Positions 1 to 8,833 of a stretch of 64,000 nucleotides of DNA are shown in pieces. The notes beneath the pieces were generated by a model that ran no database searches, had not been told where the DNA came from, and worked only from the letters and a program-made list of their open reading frames with translations. Made by a program: the position numbers and the translations under genes. Positions within the stretch are counted from its first letter, which is position 1. Every line of letters starts with the position of its first letter. Origin of the DNA: Nitrincola alkalisediminis (GTDB lineage: Bacteria > Pseudomonadota > Gammaproteobacteria > Pseudomonadales > Balneatricaceae); the NCBI RefSeq assembly GCF_009821115.1, contig NZ_VYTY01000014.1:21353-85352 (forward strand). The letters are read 5' to 3'.

Positions 1-382
1 AGCCACAGGCGCGAAACGCAACCTCAGTGTGATCAACTAGGGTATGAATTGCGTTGGCAGAAGCGCTGACAAAGGCTTCGCGTTGACTCCGATCACTGAA
101 CTCACCCACTGCTGCATCTAAAAAGGTCATGACCTTTTCAAAGGAGTCGTCTGTTGCTGTGTCGGCTAAATAACGCGTTAAGGGTGCCCAAGTGGTGCCC
201 CCTGACAGGGCCGTAGTGCCGCCTACATACTCCGTTCGCTCAACGATCAGAACTTTAAAGCCCTTGATGGCGGCGAATAGTGCGGCGGCCATGCCGCCCG
301 CGCCAGAGCCAATAACCACTTGGTCGAAGACCTCATCGTTCTTTAATGCGTTAAAGGATGTTGTGGCGTAGAGCGTGGGCAT
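1..382 (-). CDS. FAD-dependent 3-ketosteroid dehydrogenase/fumarate reductase-like flavoprotein, C-terminus beyond window
   Basis: Only the N-terminal 127 residues are present; the gene runs off the left edge. The start ATG (380-382 on the complement) has an AGGAGA ribosome site upstream. Residues about 20-55 carry an FAD dinucleotide-binding motif (VVIGSGAGGMAA), then an acidic strand end (VERTEYVGGTT) and a SGGTTWAP segment. That order is typical of the FAD-binding domain of the 3-ketosteroid delta-1-dehydrogenase/flavocytochrome c fumarate reductase superfamily. It resembles the complete flavoprotein at 1370-3091, so the locus encodes two paralogues on either side of an IclR gene. The substrate cannot be read from the fragment. 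Family call firm, function inferred. Confidence 0.85.
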   Translation of the reverse strand, partial: MPTLYATTSFNALKNDEVFDQVVIGSGAGGMAAALFAAIKGFKVLIVERTEYVGGTTALSGGTTWAPLTRYLADTATDDSFEKVMTFLDAAVGEFSDRSQREAFVSASANAIHTLVDHTEVAFRACG

Positions 383-449
383 AGTGTTCTCCTGCATGGG
401 GTGCTCGTGACTGAGCGCTTTGTTATATTTTTTGCATCATTTCATAAAA

Positions 450-464
450 TGGAAACAGTTTCAA
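450..464. promoter_or_regulatory. Candidate IclR-family operator (inverted repeat)
   Basis: TGGAAACAGTTTCAA is a 15-bp inverted repeat with one mismatched pair, centred on 457, with perfect GAAAC/GTTTC arms. It lies between the divergent flavoprotein and iclR-type genes and resembles the TGGAAA-N3-TTTCCA consensus known for IclR proteins. Binding by the adjacent regulator is inferred. Confidence 0.45.
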
Positions 465-500
465 CTTTAAAAAATGTTTTACAAGTGGAGAATTTTTGGT

Positions 501-514
501 ATTGTAAATACAAT
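501..514. promoter_or_regulatory. Second inverted repeat in the divergent promoter
   Basis: ATTGTA-AA-TACAAT is a perfect 6-bp-arm inverted repeat about 45 bp upstream of the IclR start codon. It may be an operator or overlap a -10 region. A TTTACA at about 478 could serve as a -35 element. Function is inferred from position and symmetry only. Confidence 0.3.
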
Positions 515-559
515 GACTCATTGAAATTGACTTCAGGCTGAAGCAAAGAGGTGAGTTAT

Positions 560-1363
560 ATGAGCAGTGCGTTAAATCGAGCGTTGTCTTTGCTCGAATA
601 CATGGTGATGTGCCCAATGGGGGCGACGGTGAGTGATATTGCTAAAACACTCGATATGCCGATCAGTGGGGTGCATCGACTGTTAAAAGAATTGGAAAGT
701 ATTGGGTACGTCCGACAAAACCGGAATATGGGCGAGTACGAGCTGACCATAAAGCTTGCGTCCTTAGGCCTTGCCTTTTTAGGTCAGACCGGCATTGCCG
801 ATATTAGCCAGCCAATACTGGATGGTTTGGCCGCCAAATGCGGAGAGCTCGTGCGGTTATCCTTAGCCGACGGTGAGCAATTGATTTGGGTGGGCGTCGC
901 TCAAGGTGCGACATCTGGACTGAGGTATGACCCAGGCAGTGAGCAAGGGCAGGTGGTGCACTTGGCGTCGTCTGCTGGTGGGCAAGCGTGGTTGGCTGAA
1001 ATGTCAGATGAAGAAGCCATCGCCCGCGTGATGAAGCAAGGCTTACTCAAGCCTTTACAGCCAGGGCAGTCGGCCCCCACGACGGTCAAAGATTTATTGT
1101 CCGTACTGGCAGAGGTGCGTACTCAGGGCTACAGCCGTAATGCGGATAGTTTTTTAGCCGGGATGGCGGCGATGGCAAAAGTCATACACAGCCCATCAAC
1201 GGGTGCGCCCATCGGCGTTGTCAGTATCGCCGGCCCCTCTGTGAGGCTGACGCTTCAGCGGATGGAGACACTGGTTCCGGCACTGTATGACGCTGCAAAA
1301 GAATTAGGAGAGGCGAGTCGAGCCTCAGTGTATTTTTCAAAAATTGTGACAACACCAGATTAG
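560..1363 (+). CDS. IclR-family transcriptional regulator
   Basis: 267 residues with the usual IclR layout. An N-terminal winged helix-turn-helix (about 1-65, with SDIAKTLDMPISGVHRLL) is followed by a C-terminal ligand-binding domain (about 80-260) ending in the conserved GVVSIAGPS-type strand. ATG 560 is preferred over the in-frame GTG at 551 because AGAGGTGA sits 5 nt upstream of it. The stop is 6 nt before the next flavoprotein gene, so the two are probably co-transcribed, and the partial flavoprotein gene is divergent. IclR proteins of this kind usually control catabolic genes in response to a pathway metabolite. The effector here is unknown. Confidence 0.88.
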   Translation: MSSALNRALSLLEYMVMCPMGATVSDIAKTLDMPISGVHRLLKELESIGYVRQNRNMGEYELTIKLASLGLAFLGQTGIADISQPILDGLAAKCGELVRLSLADGEQLIWVGVAQGATSGLRYDPGSEQGQVVHLASSAGGQAWLAEMSDEEAIARVMKQGLLKPLQPGQSAPTTVKDLLSVLAEVRTQGYSRNADSFLAGMAAMAKVIHSPSTGAPIGVVSIAGPSVRLTLQRMETLVPALYDAAKELGEASRASVYFSKIVTTPD

Positions 1364-1369
1364 GAACAG

Positions 1370-3091
1370 ATGATGCAAGATCAGCCCTCAAGCCAATCGA
1401 AAATCGAGAAAAATTGGGACTTAATTATCATTGGATCGGGGGCTGGAGGCATGTCGACGGCGGTCGTTGCAGCTCATCAAGGCCTTAAAGTTTTGGTGTT
1501 GGAAAAAGCAGCCGTTATTGGCGGTACCTCTGCGTGGTCAGGTGGCTGGTTATGGGTTCCAGGAAACCCTTTGGCGAAAGCCGCAGGTATCCACGAACTA
1601 GAGGGAGCCCCTAAAACCTATATTAACAGTGTACTGGGGTATGAAAGCCAAGATCCTCGTATCGACCATTTTTTGGAAAAAGGCCCTGAGATGGTCGAGT
1701 TTTTCCAATCCCATACGGCGCTTAAGTTTATTGATGGCAACCGAGTACCGGACTTTCATGAAGTTCCTGGAGCCCTTGCTGGCGGACGTTCGGTAGCCGC
1801 GGCCCCATTTGATGGTAAGCAACTGGGGGCTTGGATACATCAGTTACGGTCACCTTTAAGTGTCCTGTCATTACAGGGTATGGGGATTGCAAGTGGTCAA
1901 GACCTCAAGCATTTTTTTGATGCGACCCGCTCACTCAAATCGGCTTGGTATGTCACTAAGCGTTTGAGTCAGCACCTGTGGGATCTGATTCGCTTTCGAC
2001 GCGGAATGCAGTTGGTGAATGGGAATGCGTTAATGGCGGCTTTGCTTAAAAGCGCATTGGATCGAAAGGTTGAAATTCAAACATCTGCGCTGGTGCTAGC
2101 GCTGCAGACAGAAAATGAGCGTGTGACGGGCTTAAAGGCCGTGATTCAAGGGCAAACCCTGTCTTTGACTGCGCGCTGTGGCGTTGTGATTGCAGCAGGA
2201 GGCTTTCCTCATGATCCGCAGCGACAACGCGAACTCTTTCCCGCTAGAGCAGGGCATCGGCATTTCTCGGCGGCTCCGAAAGCCAATACCGGTGACGGGT
2301 TACGTTTAGCGGAGAGTATCGGTGTCACGATACAGGACTCGCTTGTGCAAGCGGGTGCTTGGGCACCGGTGTCCGTTGTGCCGAGTGCGGATCAAAGCGG
2401 AATTCATTTCCCGCACTTAATTGAGCGCGCGAAGCCTGGGATTATTGCAGTGACACGTCAAGGGCGTCGCTTTGTAAGCGAGGCCGAATCCTATCATGAT
2501 TTTATGCGTGCTTTATTTGACGTGACCTGTGAAGGGGAAGAGCCCGAATGCTGGCTAATTGCCGATCATAAAGCCCAGCGTCGCTGGGGGCTGGGGTGGG
2601 CGAAACCCTTTCCTTTTCCGTTATCGCCTTATGTGCGTTCAGGCTATCTTAAATCTGGGCGAACGCTCACAGAATTGGCTGAGCAGTGTGGAATCGATGC
2701 CGACACCTTGAATCACACACTCAAGCGTTTTAATGCCGATGCGGAAAAGGGCATCGATACTGAGTTTCATCGAGGTGAATCACCCTATAACCGTGTTCAA
2801 GGTGACCCTGATCATCGGCCTAACCCATCCTTGGCTCCCTTACATCAGGGGCCCTTTTATGCCGTCAAAATTCAGTCAGGTAGTCTGGGAACCTTTGCAG
2901 GTATTCCAACCGATACCCATGCACGGGTGCTCAATGCCAATGGCCAGGTTACTCCGGGCCTGTACGCGGTGGGTAATGACATGTCGAGTATTTTCAACGG
3001 TCACTACCCCAGTGGTGGCATTACCCTAGGGCCAGCAATGACCTTTGGTTACATCGCAGCACTGCATGCCGCGTCTCAATCGCTCTCCTAA
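1370..3091 (+). CDS. FAD-binding dehydrogenase, 3-ketosteroid delta-1-dehydrogenase/fumarate reductase family
   Basis: 573 residues, the length expected for KstD-like flavoproteins (about 550-580). The Rossmann FAD motif IIGSGAGGMSTA lies at about 20-31, with LEKAAVIGGTSAWSGG at about 46-61. A second FAD contact region is VIAAGGFPHD in mid-protein. The C-terminal signature GNDMSSIFNGHYPSGGITLGP is close to the family's flavin/active-site end. TAGGAAC precedes the start. It follows the IclR gene by 6 nt and leads into the NIPSNAP and isomerase genes, suggesting a catabolic operon. It probably dehydrogenates or reduces a cyclic or enone-type compound; the substrate is not determinable here. Confidence 0.82.
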   Translation: MMQDQPSSQSKIEKNWDLIIIGSGAGGMSTAVVAAHQGLKVLVLEKAAVIGGTSAWSGGWLWVPGNPLAKAAGIHELEGAPKTYINSVLGYESQDPRIDHFLEKGPEMVEFFQSHTALKFIDGNRVPDFHEVPGALAGGRSVAAAPFDGKQLGAWIHQLRSPLSVLSLQGMGIASGQDLKHFFDATRSLKSAWYVTKRLSQHLWDLIRFRRGMQLVNGNALMAALLKSALDRKVEIQTSALVLALQTENERVTGLKAVIQGQTLSLTARCGVVIAAGGFPHDPQRQRELFPARAGHRHFSAAPKANTGDGLRLAESIGVTIQDSLVQAGAWAPVSVVPSADQSGIHFPHLIERAKPGIIAVTRQGRRFVSEAESYHDFMRALFDVTCEGEEPECWLIADHKAQRRWGLGWAKPFPFPLSPYVRSGYLKSGRTLTELAEQCGIDADTLNHTLKRFNADAEKGIDTEFHRGESPYNRVQGDPDHRPNPSLAPLHQGPFYAVKIQSGSLGTFAGIPTDTHARVLNANGQVTPGLYAVGNDMSSIFNGHYPSGGITLGPAMTFGYIAALHAASQSLS

Positions 3092-3111
3092 AATTAAATA
3101 AAGAGGTTTCT

Positions 3112-3729
3112 ATGCAATATTATGAATTAACCACCTTAAAAACGGTTATTTTTGGGGCTGGTAAAGCGGCTCCAGGTATACAAGAATTTTTGGCCGCGCC
3201 TGATGCGCAAGGAACCCTGTTGGGTGCTTGGTTTTCAGATATTGGCAGCTTGAATGAAGTGTATCTGCTTAAAGGCTTTGAAAATTACGACGCATTGATT
3301 GCTGAGCGTAAGCGGGTACGCTTGTCCGACAACCCCTTTAACTGTGTTGATCTATTGTTAAATATTGATATGCAAAGTTACTTACCCTTTGATTTTATGC
3401 CACCTGTACAAACGGGTGAGTTTGGCAAGGTGTATGAGATTCGGACATACCATACTCGCTTAAATGGACTGGCCCCGACCATTGAAAAATGGCGTGAAGC
3501 GGTGCCTGCGCGAGCTGAAATGTCTGCACTGACGATTGCGATGTATGCCATTGACGGCAGCCCTCGTTTTACACAAATTTGGCCCTATGCCTCGGCCAAT
3601 GAGCGTGCAGAGGTACGTGCTAAATCTGTAGCGGAGGGCGTGTGGCCACCAAAAGGAGGACCTGATTGGCTGACGTCGGATATGACGTCGACCTTAGCGA
3701 TTCCGATGCCTTTCTCTCCTTTACAGTAA
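3112..3729 (+). CDS. NIPSNAP-family protein
   Basis: 205 residues. Two tandem ferredoxin-like halves are visible: residues about 1-100 (MQYYELTTLKTVIFGAG...) and about 105-200, with the hallmark YEIRTYHTRLNGLAPTIEKW. That pattern is characteristic of NIPSNAP domains. The family's biochemical role is poorly defined; bacterial members often sit in catabolic operons. The gene lies 20 nt after the flavoprotein and 12 nt before the TIM-barrel gene, so it is very likely in the same operon. No signal peptide or membrane segment is seen. Confidence 0.75.
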   Translation: MQYYELTTLKTVIFGAGKAAPGIQEFLAAPDAQGTLLGAWFSDIGSLNEVYLLKGFENYDALIAERKRVRLSDNPFNCVDLLLNIDMQSYLPFDFMPPVQTGEFGKVYEIRTYHTRLNGLAPTIEKWREAVPARAEMSALTIAMYAIDGSPRFTQIWPYASANERAEVRAKSVAEGVWPPKGGPDWLTSDMTSTLAIPMPFSPLQ

Positions 3730-3741
3730 AGGAGAGGGGAG

Positions 3742-4554
3742 ATGAGTTATCAGTTTTCATTGGCCTATCTGACGGTGATGGATGTAAGTCCCCCAGAGGC
3801 TGTGCGTATTGCGGCTGAAGCCGGGTATTCACATATCGGTTTTCGGCTCCTGCCTGCATCGACAGAAGGCCCTTTTCCGATTATGTCGGATGCCGCATTG
3901 TTTAAAGAAACTCAGCAAGCGTTACTGTCCACAGGGATTCAGTTGGCGGACATTGAAATTGTGCGGATTAATGAGCCGTTTGATCTGAGATCGACCGATG
4001 CATTTTTGGATAAAGGGCAGCAGTTAGGGGCTCAAAATATTCTGGTTGCGGGTGATGATCCAGATGAGTCGCGTCTCACAGATAATTTTGGCCGTTTTTG
4101 TGAGCACGCCGCGTCATTTGGCATGACCGCTGATTTGGAATTCATGCCTTGGACGCAGGTGCCCAATCTGGAAAAAGCACATCGTATCGTACAAGCGGTC
4201 AATCAACCCAATGCGGGTATATTGATTGATGCACTGCATTATCATCGAGCCGGTGTGCAGCCAGAGGCGGTGGCCGCTATCAATCCAGCGTATTTGCACT
4301 ATGTGCAATTTTGCGATGCGCCAGCAGAATTTGACCCTGATTTTAGTGAAATGATTCGGATTGCACGTGATGCTCGAATGAATCCTGGGGACGGAGGCAT
4401 TGATTTGGCAGGCTTGTTAGCGGTGTTGCCAAGGGATATGCTGCTGAGTATCGAAGTGCCTTCGAAGGCATTGCATCAAACGTTCAGTGCGAATGAACGT
4501 GCGGCACGAGCCTTAGCAGGGATGCAGAAGGTCATCGCTAGTTTGGGTGCATAA
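3742..4554 (+). CDS. Sugar phosphate isomerase/epimerase-like TIM-barrel protein
   Basis: 270 residues of the xylose isomerase-like TIM-barrel (AP endonuclease 2) superfamily. Candidate metal ligands at expected strand ends are Glu in LEFMPW, Asp/His in ILIDALHYHRAG and Glu in LSIEVPS. A strong GAGGGGAGATG start context places GGAGAGGGG just upstream of ATG. It is the last gene of the IclR/flavoprotein/NIPSNAP group and ends just before a terminator. Family members isomerise, epimerise or dehydrate small polyols and keto-acids. The specific reaction is unknown. Confidence 0.78.
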   Translation: MSYQFSLAYLTVMDVSPPEAVRIAAEAGYSHIGFRLLPASTEGPFPIMSDAALFKETQQALLSTGIQLADIEIVRINEPFDLRSTDAFLDKGQQLGAQNILVAGDDPDESRLTDNFGRFCEHAASFGMTADLEFMPWTQVPNLEKAHRIVQAVNQPNAGILIDALHYHRAGVQPEAVAAINPAYLHYVQFCDAPAEFDPDFSEMIRIARDARMNPGDGGIDLAGLLAVLPRDMLLSIEVPSKALHQTFSANERAARALAGMQKVIASLGA

Positions 4555-4574
4555 AGACATAGATTCAGATTGGA

Positions 4575-4610
4575 AAAAGCCTTTCGACTGTCGAGTCGAA
4601 AGGCTTTTTT
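4575..4610. terminator. Bidirectional intrinsic terminator
   Basis: A 12-bp perfect stem (4578-4589 with 4594-4605, arm AGCCTTTCGACT) has a GTCG loop, an A tract on its left and a T tract on its right. It therefore works in both orientations. It separates the convergent isomerase gene (+) and dctM (-). Confidence 0.9.
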
Positions 4611-4625
4611 ATGGTCAAGGATGGG

Positions 4626-5951
4626 CTAGCCCATCCAGGTCAACATGATTAATGACAGGCTTGGAAAGGCGATGATGATGAGAATGCGGATAATATCTGC
4701 GCCCAAGAAAGGAATCACGCCTCTGAAGATGGTCGTCATTGGAATATCTTTGGCAATATTCGCAATAATATAGACATTCATCCCAATGGGCGGAGTGATC
4801 AAGCCTACTTCCATCACCACGAGGGCGACAATTCCAAACCAAATGGCTTTGGCTTCGGGGTCAAGTCCGTACAGGTCGAGTCCGAGCACCACGGGTAGGA
4901 AGATGGGCACGGTCAGCAAAATCATGGACAGTGAATCCATAACGCAGCCCAAAACCAAGTAAATCAGAATAATGCAGAACAAAACCAAGAAGGGGTTAAG
5001 CCCTAAGCTTTGTATCCAATTGGCAAAATTCACAGGAATCTGGCTTAACGCCAGAAACGAATTGAGCATATCTGCGCCCAGTAAGATTAAAAACATCATA
5101 CCCGTCGCAACAGCGGTTCCCAAAATGCAGGTTTTTAATCCTCCATTTTTGAGCCCCCCGTTTTTCCACGCCATAAAGCCTGTGGCGACCACGCCAATGG
5201 ATGCAGCCTCGGTTGGGGTGAAAATGCCACTGTAAATTCCGCCGATAACCGCTGCAAAGATCAGTAGCACAGGCCAGGTATCAATAAATGTGAAAAAGCG
5301 TTCTTTCCACGAATGCGGTGCTTGGCGAGGGCCTGCGGCATCGGGATCAATACGCGTAATGATATCAATCACAATTAAATAACTGACGACGGCAAGAATG
5401 CCAGGAATAAAGGCCGCAATGAACAGCTTTGCGATATTCTGTTCGGCCAGCATGGCATAAATGACCAAGGGCACTGACGGTGGTATTAATATTCCTAAGG
5501 ATCCTCCTGCGGCTAAGGAACCCGTTGATAGGGTATCTTTATATTGACGCTGGCGCAGTTCTGGGAGGACAACTTGTGTCATGGTTGCCGCGGTGGCTAA
5601 GGATGAACCACTGATGGCACCAAAGCCGGCGCAAGAGGCAACCCCCGCCATGGACATGCCGCCGCGCCAATGACCAATAAAGGCATTTCCGGCACGAAAC
5701 AAGGCCTGAGATAAGCCGCCATTGGTTGCAAACTGCCCCATCAGTAAGAACAGTGGGACCACGGATAAGTCGTAAATCGAAAATCGGCTGTAGGGCATGG
5801 TTTTCATAAAGTTAATGAGAGGCTCTAAGCCTGTGATCCAGGCGTAGCCGATAGCGCCTGTCAGAAACATCGCAATTCCAATTTGAATGCGAATGACCAG
5901 CATCCCCATCAATGCCAAGCCCATGATAATACCAATAGTAGTACCGCTCAT
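4626..5951 (-). CDS. dctM: TRAP transporter large permease, DctM type
   Basis: 441 residues, almost entirely hydrophobic with about 12 predicted membrane helices, the normal size for DctM/SiaM-type permeases. Family features include the GQFATNGGLSQALFRAGNAF region, the GSSLATAATM segment and the PPSVPLVIYAML motif. The product is the inner-membrane channel subunit that imports a carboxylate-type solute by sodium symport with DctQ and DctP. It is last in the dctP-dctQ-dctM order, 1 nt after dctQ, and ends at the shared terminator. Confidence 0.92.
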   Translation of the reverse strand: MSGTTIGIIMGLALMGMLVIRIQIGIAMFLTGAIGYAWITGLEPLINFMKTMPYSRFSIYDLSVVPLFLLMGQFATNGGLSQALFRAGNAFIGHWRGGMSMAGVASCAGFGAISGSSLATAATMTQVVLPELRQRQYKDTLSTGSLAAGGSLGILIPPSVPLVIYAMLAEQNIAKLFIAAFIPGILAVVSYLIVIDIITRIDPDAAGPRQAPHSWKERFFTFIDTWPVLLIFAAVIGGIYSGIFTPTEAASIGVVATGFMAWKNGGLKNGGLKTCILGTAVATGMMFLILLGADMLNSFLALSQIPVNFANWIQSLGLNPFLVLFCIILIYLVLGCVMDSLSMILLTVPIFLPVVLGLDLYGLDPEAKAIWFGIVALVVMEVGLITPPIGMNVYIIANIAKDIPMTTIFRGVIPFLGADIIRILIIIAFPSLSLIMLTWMG

Positions 5952-5952
5952 G

Positions 5953-6474
5953 TTAGTACTCCTTTTTGGCCAGTATGAAGATTGTCAGGATTGAGCTAAT
6001 CCCGAGTAAAACGAAGGACGGTACCATCGGGATATAGGTCCACCAAAGTGGAAGTCGAAGCACCATTGATGTTTCCTGGTAATCAATCATATCTTGCATG
6101 CCGTGCCAGACCCGCCACGCAATAAAGAAGCCAAATACAGACATCAAGGCAGCGGCGAACATGTCGAGGATTCGTTTAAGTAATGTTGGGGCCCAAAGGG
6201 TAAAAAAATCGACGAACACATGTCCAAATTGTAATTGGCAGTAGGGAAGGCATAAGACGATTCCCATCGCTGAAAGCATTTGAACCAATTCGTAATCTCC
6301 CGCAATCGGACGATTAAAAAACGTGCGTCCAACCACGCTGGTAAAGGTCATTAGCGCTTCAATTACAAACAGTGCTCCCCCTAGAAAAGCAAACACAATA
6401 CAAAGTATTTCAATCACCCTAATGAAAAGCTGAGCTGTTTTGTTGGGCATTGGATGTGTCATGAGTGTCATCAT
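5953..6474 (-). CDS. dctQ: TRAP transporter small permease, DctQ type
   Basis: The C-terminal 170 or so residues contain four hydrophobic helices and the DctQ-type stretch FFNRPIAGDYELVQMLSAMG. The reading frame is open further upstream to 6531, but that extension is encoded by the inter-gene hairpin. The ATG at 6474 (MMTLMTHP), after GAG, is therefore the likelier start; the exact start is uncertain. DctQ bridges substrate-binding protein and DctM in the inner membrane. It sits between dctP and dctM. Confidence 0.85.
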   Translation of the reverse strand: MMTLMTHPMPNKTAQLFIRVIEILCIVFAFLGGALFVIEALMTFTSVVGRTFFNRPIAGDYELVQMLSAMGIVLCLPYCQLQFGHVFVDFFTLWAPTLLKRILDMFAAALMSVFGFFIAWRVWHGMQDMIDYQETSMVLRLPLWWTYIPMVPSFVLLGISSILTIFILAKKEY

Positions 6475-6497
6475 CTCGTAATCAATAAAACGGAAAT

Positions 6498-6523
6498 GGC
6501 CTGCTTTCAGATAAAAGCAGGCC
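6498..6523 (-). terminator. Attenuating or stabilising hairpin between dctP and dctQ
   Basis: A 10-bp perfect stem (GGCCTGCTTT with AAAGCAGGCC, 6-nt loop) lies 15 nt after the dctP stop and has no clear T tract. Such hairpins after binding-protein genes commonly raise the mRNA level of the binding protein relative to the permeases. That role is inferred here. Confidence 0.55.
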
Positions 6524-6538
6524 ATAATCAAAAAGGTG

Positions 6539-7579
6539 TTAGTTCGCCGTAGAGTATTTTTCGATTAACGCTTTGGCTGCATCCAGCAGAGCTTGTCCAT
6601 CTTCACCGAGTTTATTCACGTCGTTGATCCAGTCCTGATGAGCGGATAGCGAAGCGGCTTCCCAGCGTTGCAATTCATCTGCGTCAATTTGATACACCGT
6701 ATTGCCACGGCCCAGAGCGGCTTGACGACCGGCTTCATTGGCCGCTTCAAATTGAGCTGAAATCCAAGCCGATGTTTCACGACCTGAATTCGCATCGATC
6801 ACGGCTTTTAGATCATCCGGTAAGCTATCGTATTTACGTTGGTTCATGACAAAGATCATGGTTGACGTGACCAGACTTCGTTGGTTGTCGGCTTCAGCAT
6901 GAAATTTAGTCAGTTCATGTGCACGTGTGGCTGGAATGACCTCCCAAGGAACGAGGGCGCCATCAATAACTCCACGAGACAAGCTTTCTGCCATTTGTGG
7001 AACGGGCATACCCACTGGAGTGGCACCTAATGCGGCCAGCATTTGGTTACCCATCCGCGAAGGTGCGCGAATTCGCATCCCTTTCAAATCCTCTAGACTA
7101 TTGACCTGCTTATCGCGTAGATGAATTTGGTTCGCGCCGTTAACAAAAATGCCAATTGGCTTGAGTCCGCGAAATTCTCGATCTTGTGCGTATTGCTCAA
7201 CAAAGTCCCAGAGTGCTTTGGAGGCGGGTTGCTGTGCCGCCGTCATGAAGGGAAGCTCAAAGACTTCTGACAAGGGAAAGCGTCCAGAGGTATAGCCTGG
7301 TAACGTCCAGACAATGTCAGCAATACCGTCTCGAACTTGATTAATTAATTGTGGAGGAGAGCCGCCGAGCTGCATGGAGGGGTAGATCTCGCACACCAAG
7401 CGCCCTTCTGATTCAGTTTTGATTTTTTCACACCAAGGCTCGATGAAGTCTCGATGAGCAGGGGACATGGGTGGGAGAAAGTGATGGACACGCAGTTTTA
7501 CCTCACTGGCTAAGGCGTGAGAGGCCATAGGCAGTATGGAAAGTACAGACAAACCGAGTAGTAGTTTTCGGAGTTTCAT
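6539..7579 (-). CDS. dctP: TRAP transporter periplasmic substrate-binding protein, DctP type
   Basis: 346 residues. The N-terminal signal peptide (KLRKLLLGLSVLSIL then ASHALA) has a likely cleavage near residue 25. The DctP family core includes the LKGMRIRAPSRMGNQMLAALG segment with the conserved Arg that salt-bridges the ligand carboxylate, and the GVIDGALVPWEV segment. It is the first gene of the TRAP operon and is divergent from lysR. The ligand is probably an organic acid. Because the neighbours include pobR-pobA, an aromatic acid such as 4-hydroxybenzoate is possible, but this is inference. Confidence 0.9.
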   Translation of the reverse strand: MKLRKLLLGLSVLSILPMASHALASEVKLRVHHFLPPMSPAHRDFIEPWCEKIKTESEGRLVCEIYPSMQLGGSPPQLINQVRDGIADIVWTLPGYTSGRFPLSEVFELPFMTAAQQPASKALWDFVEQYAQDREFRGLKPIGIFVNGANQIHLRDKQVNSLEDLKGMRIRAPSRMGNQMLAALGATPVGMPVPQMAESLSRGVIDGALVPWEVIPATRAHELTKFHAEADNQRSLVTSTMIFVMNQRKYDSLPDDLKAVIDANSGRETSAWISAQFEAANEAGRQAALGRGNTVYQIDADELQRWEAASLSAHQDWINDVNKLGEDGQALLDAAKALIEKYSTAN

Positions 7580-7906
7580 GGGGGTACCTTCAAATTATAG
7601 TTGTTTTGGGAAAGCCGATTCGAGGTCGGATGTAGGTGATAATGTTGTCAGAGCGCGTTATGAGCCATAGCTGAATGAATCTATCAGCTATATCAAATTG
7701 CTATAGCTTGTGCTGCAATCTTATTGGTATTTGATCGTTTTCAGCGTCAAAATAAGCATCTTTAATATAAATAAAGCCAGTAACTGTTTGAATTATAAAA
7801 AGGCGTGAAAAATCGGAATGTGAATGCTGCTGGTGATATGAGACGCATTTTCAATGAGTGGATTCAACGCACACGTTAATCTTTATACGACTAAAGGCTT
7901 AGCCTC
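7580..7906. promoter_or_regulatory. Divergent dctP/lysR control region with LysR-type site
   Basis: 327 bp without a gene, AT-rich. At 7686-7708 it holds AGCTATA-N9-TATAGCT, a perfect 7-bp-arm inverted repeat containing the T-N11-A pattern bound by LysR-type regulators. This is the expected place for the LysR product to control dctPQM and itself. No RNA gene or further reading frame was recognised. Confidence 0.5.
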
Positions 7907-8827
7907 ATGGACTTAAAACAAATCGAATACTTTGTTCGAGTGGCAGAGCTCGGCAGTTTCACCAAAGCATCCATCGACCTCAATATTGCTCAACCAGCAT
8001 TGAGTCGCCAAGTGCGCTTGCTTGAAGTGGAATTAGGTCAGTCGTTATTGCTTCGCAATGGTCGCGGTGTCTCTCCAACAGAGGGCGGTAAGCTCTTGCT
8101 GGAGCATGGACGAGGTATCATGTATCAAATTGAGCGAACGCGCGAAGAGTTGTCAAAATTGAAAGGGAGTCTAGTAGGGCGCGTGGCGGTCGGTATGCCC
8201 CCCAGTCTGTCTAAGCTGTTAACCTTGCCGTTGGTCAATCGCTTCAATCAAGTGTTGCCAGATGTGAGTTTATCCATTTCTGAAGGTTTATCGAGTCAAA
8301 TGGCGGAAGCCTTGCAATCGGGAAATCTAGATATTGCCCTTTTGTATAATGCGCAAGCCGCTGATGATATAGAACTACTGCCGTTGGGGCGTGAGCGACT
8401 CTACTTGGTTCGAAAAGGAACAACGGCGGATCGGATTCATGTCGGAGACGCTATTTCATTAAAAACGTTGACTCATGAGCGCTTGATTACGCCCAGTTCT
8501 CACAATGCGATGCGTTTGTTTCTTCAATCCGAGATGGTTAACTTAGGATTGCGTCCTAATATTATTCTAGAAATCGATGGCGTTGCGATCATTTTAGACT
8601 TGGTTGCAAGTGGGCAAGGTGCAGGTGTGTTGTCCATGAATGCGGTCAAAAGTTTGGGAAGGCATCATTGCTTCGATATCCATCCGATAGTGGATCCTGA
8701 TCTCAGTATTAAGCTGTATCTTGCCACGAGTAATCGACGGCCCTCAACACACACTCAACTTGCGATGCTTAAATTGATACAAGAGCAAACCCAATTCTAT
8801 GTTTCAGGGCAACTTTCTGAAAGGTAA
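7907..8827 (+). CDS. LysR-family transcriptional regulator
   Basis: 306 residues, standard LysR size. The N-terminal winged helix-turn-helix (about 1-60) contains ELGSFTKASIDLNIAQPALS and RQVRLLEVELG. The rest is the two-lobed periplasmic-binding-fold inducer domain (about 90-295), including GSLVGRVAVGMPPSLS. It resembles the Nac/aromatic-catabolism branch of the family. It is divergent from dctP and 6 nt upstream of the PobR-type gene, so it may link transporter expression to aromatic substrate. The inducer is unknown. Confidence 0.88.
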   Translation: MDLKQIEYFVRVAELGSFTKASIDLNIAQPALSRQVRLLEVELGQSLLLRNGRGVSPTEGGKLLLEHGRGIMYQIERTREELSKLKGSLVGRVAVGMPPSLSKLLTLPLVNRFNQVLPDVSLSISEGLSSQMAEALQSGNLDIALLYNAQAADDIELLPLGRERLYLVRKGTTADRIHVGDAISLKTLTHERLITPSSHNAMRLFLQSEMVNLGLRPNIILEIDGVAIILDLVASGQGAGVLSMNAVKSLGRHHCFDIHPIVDPDLSIKLYLATSNRRPSTHTQLAMLKLIQEQTQFYVSGQLSER

Positions 8828-8833
8828 TCGCGT

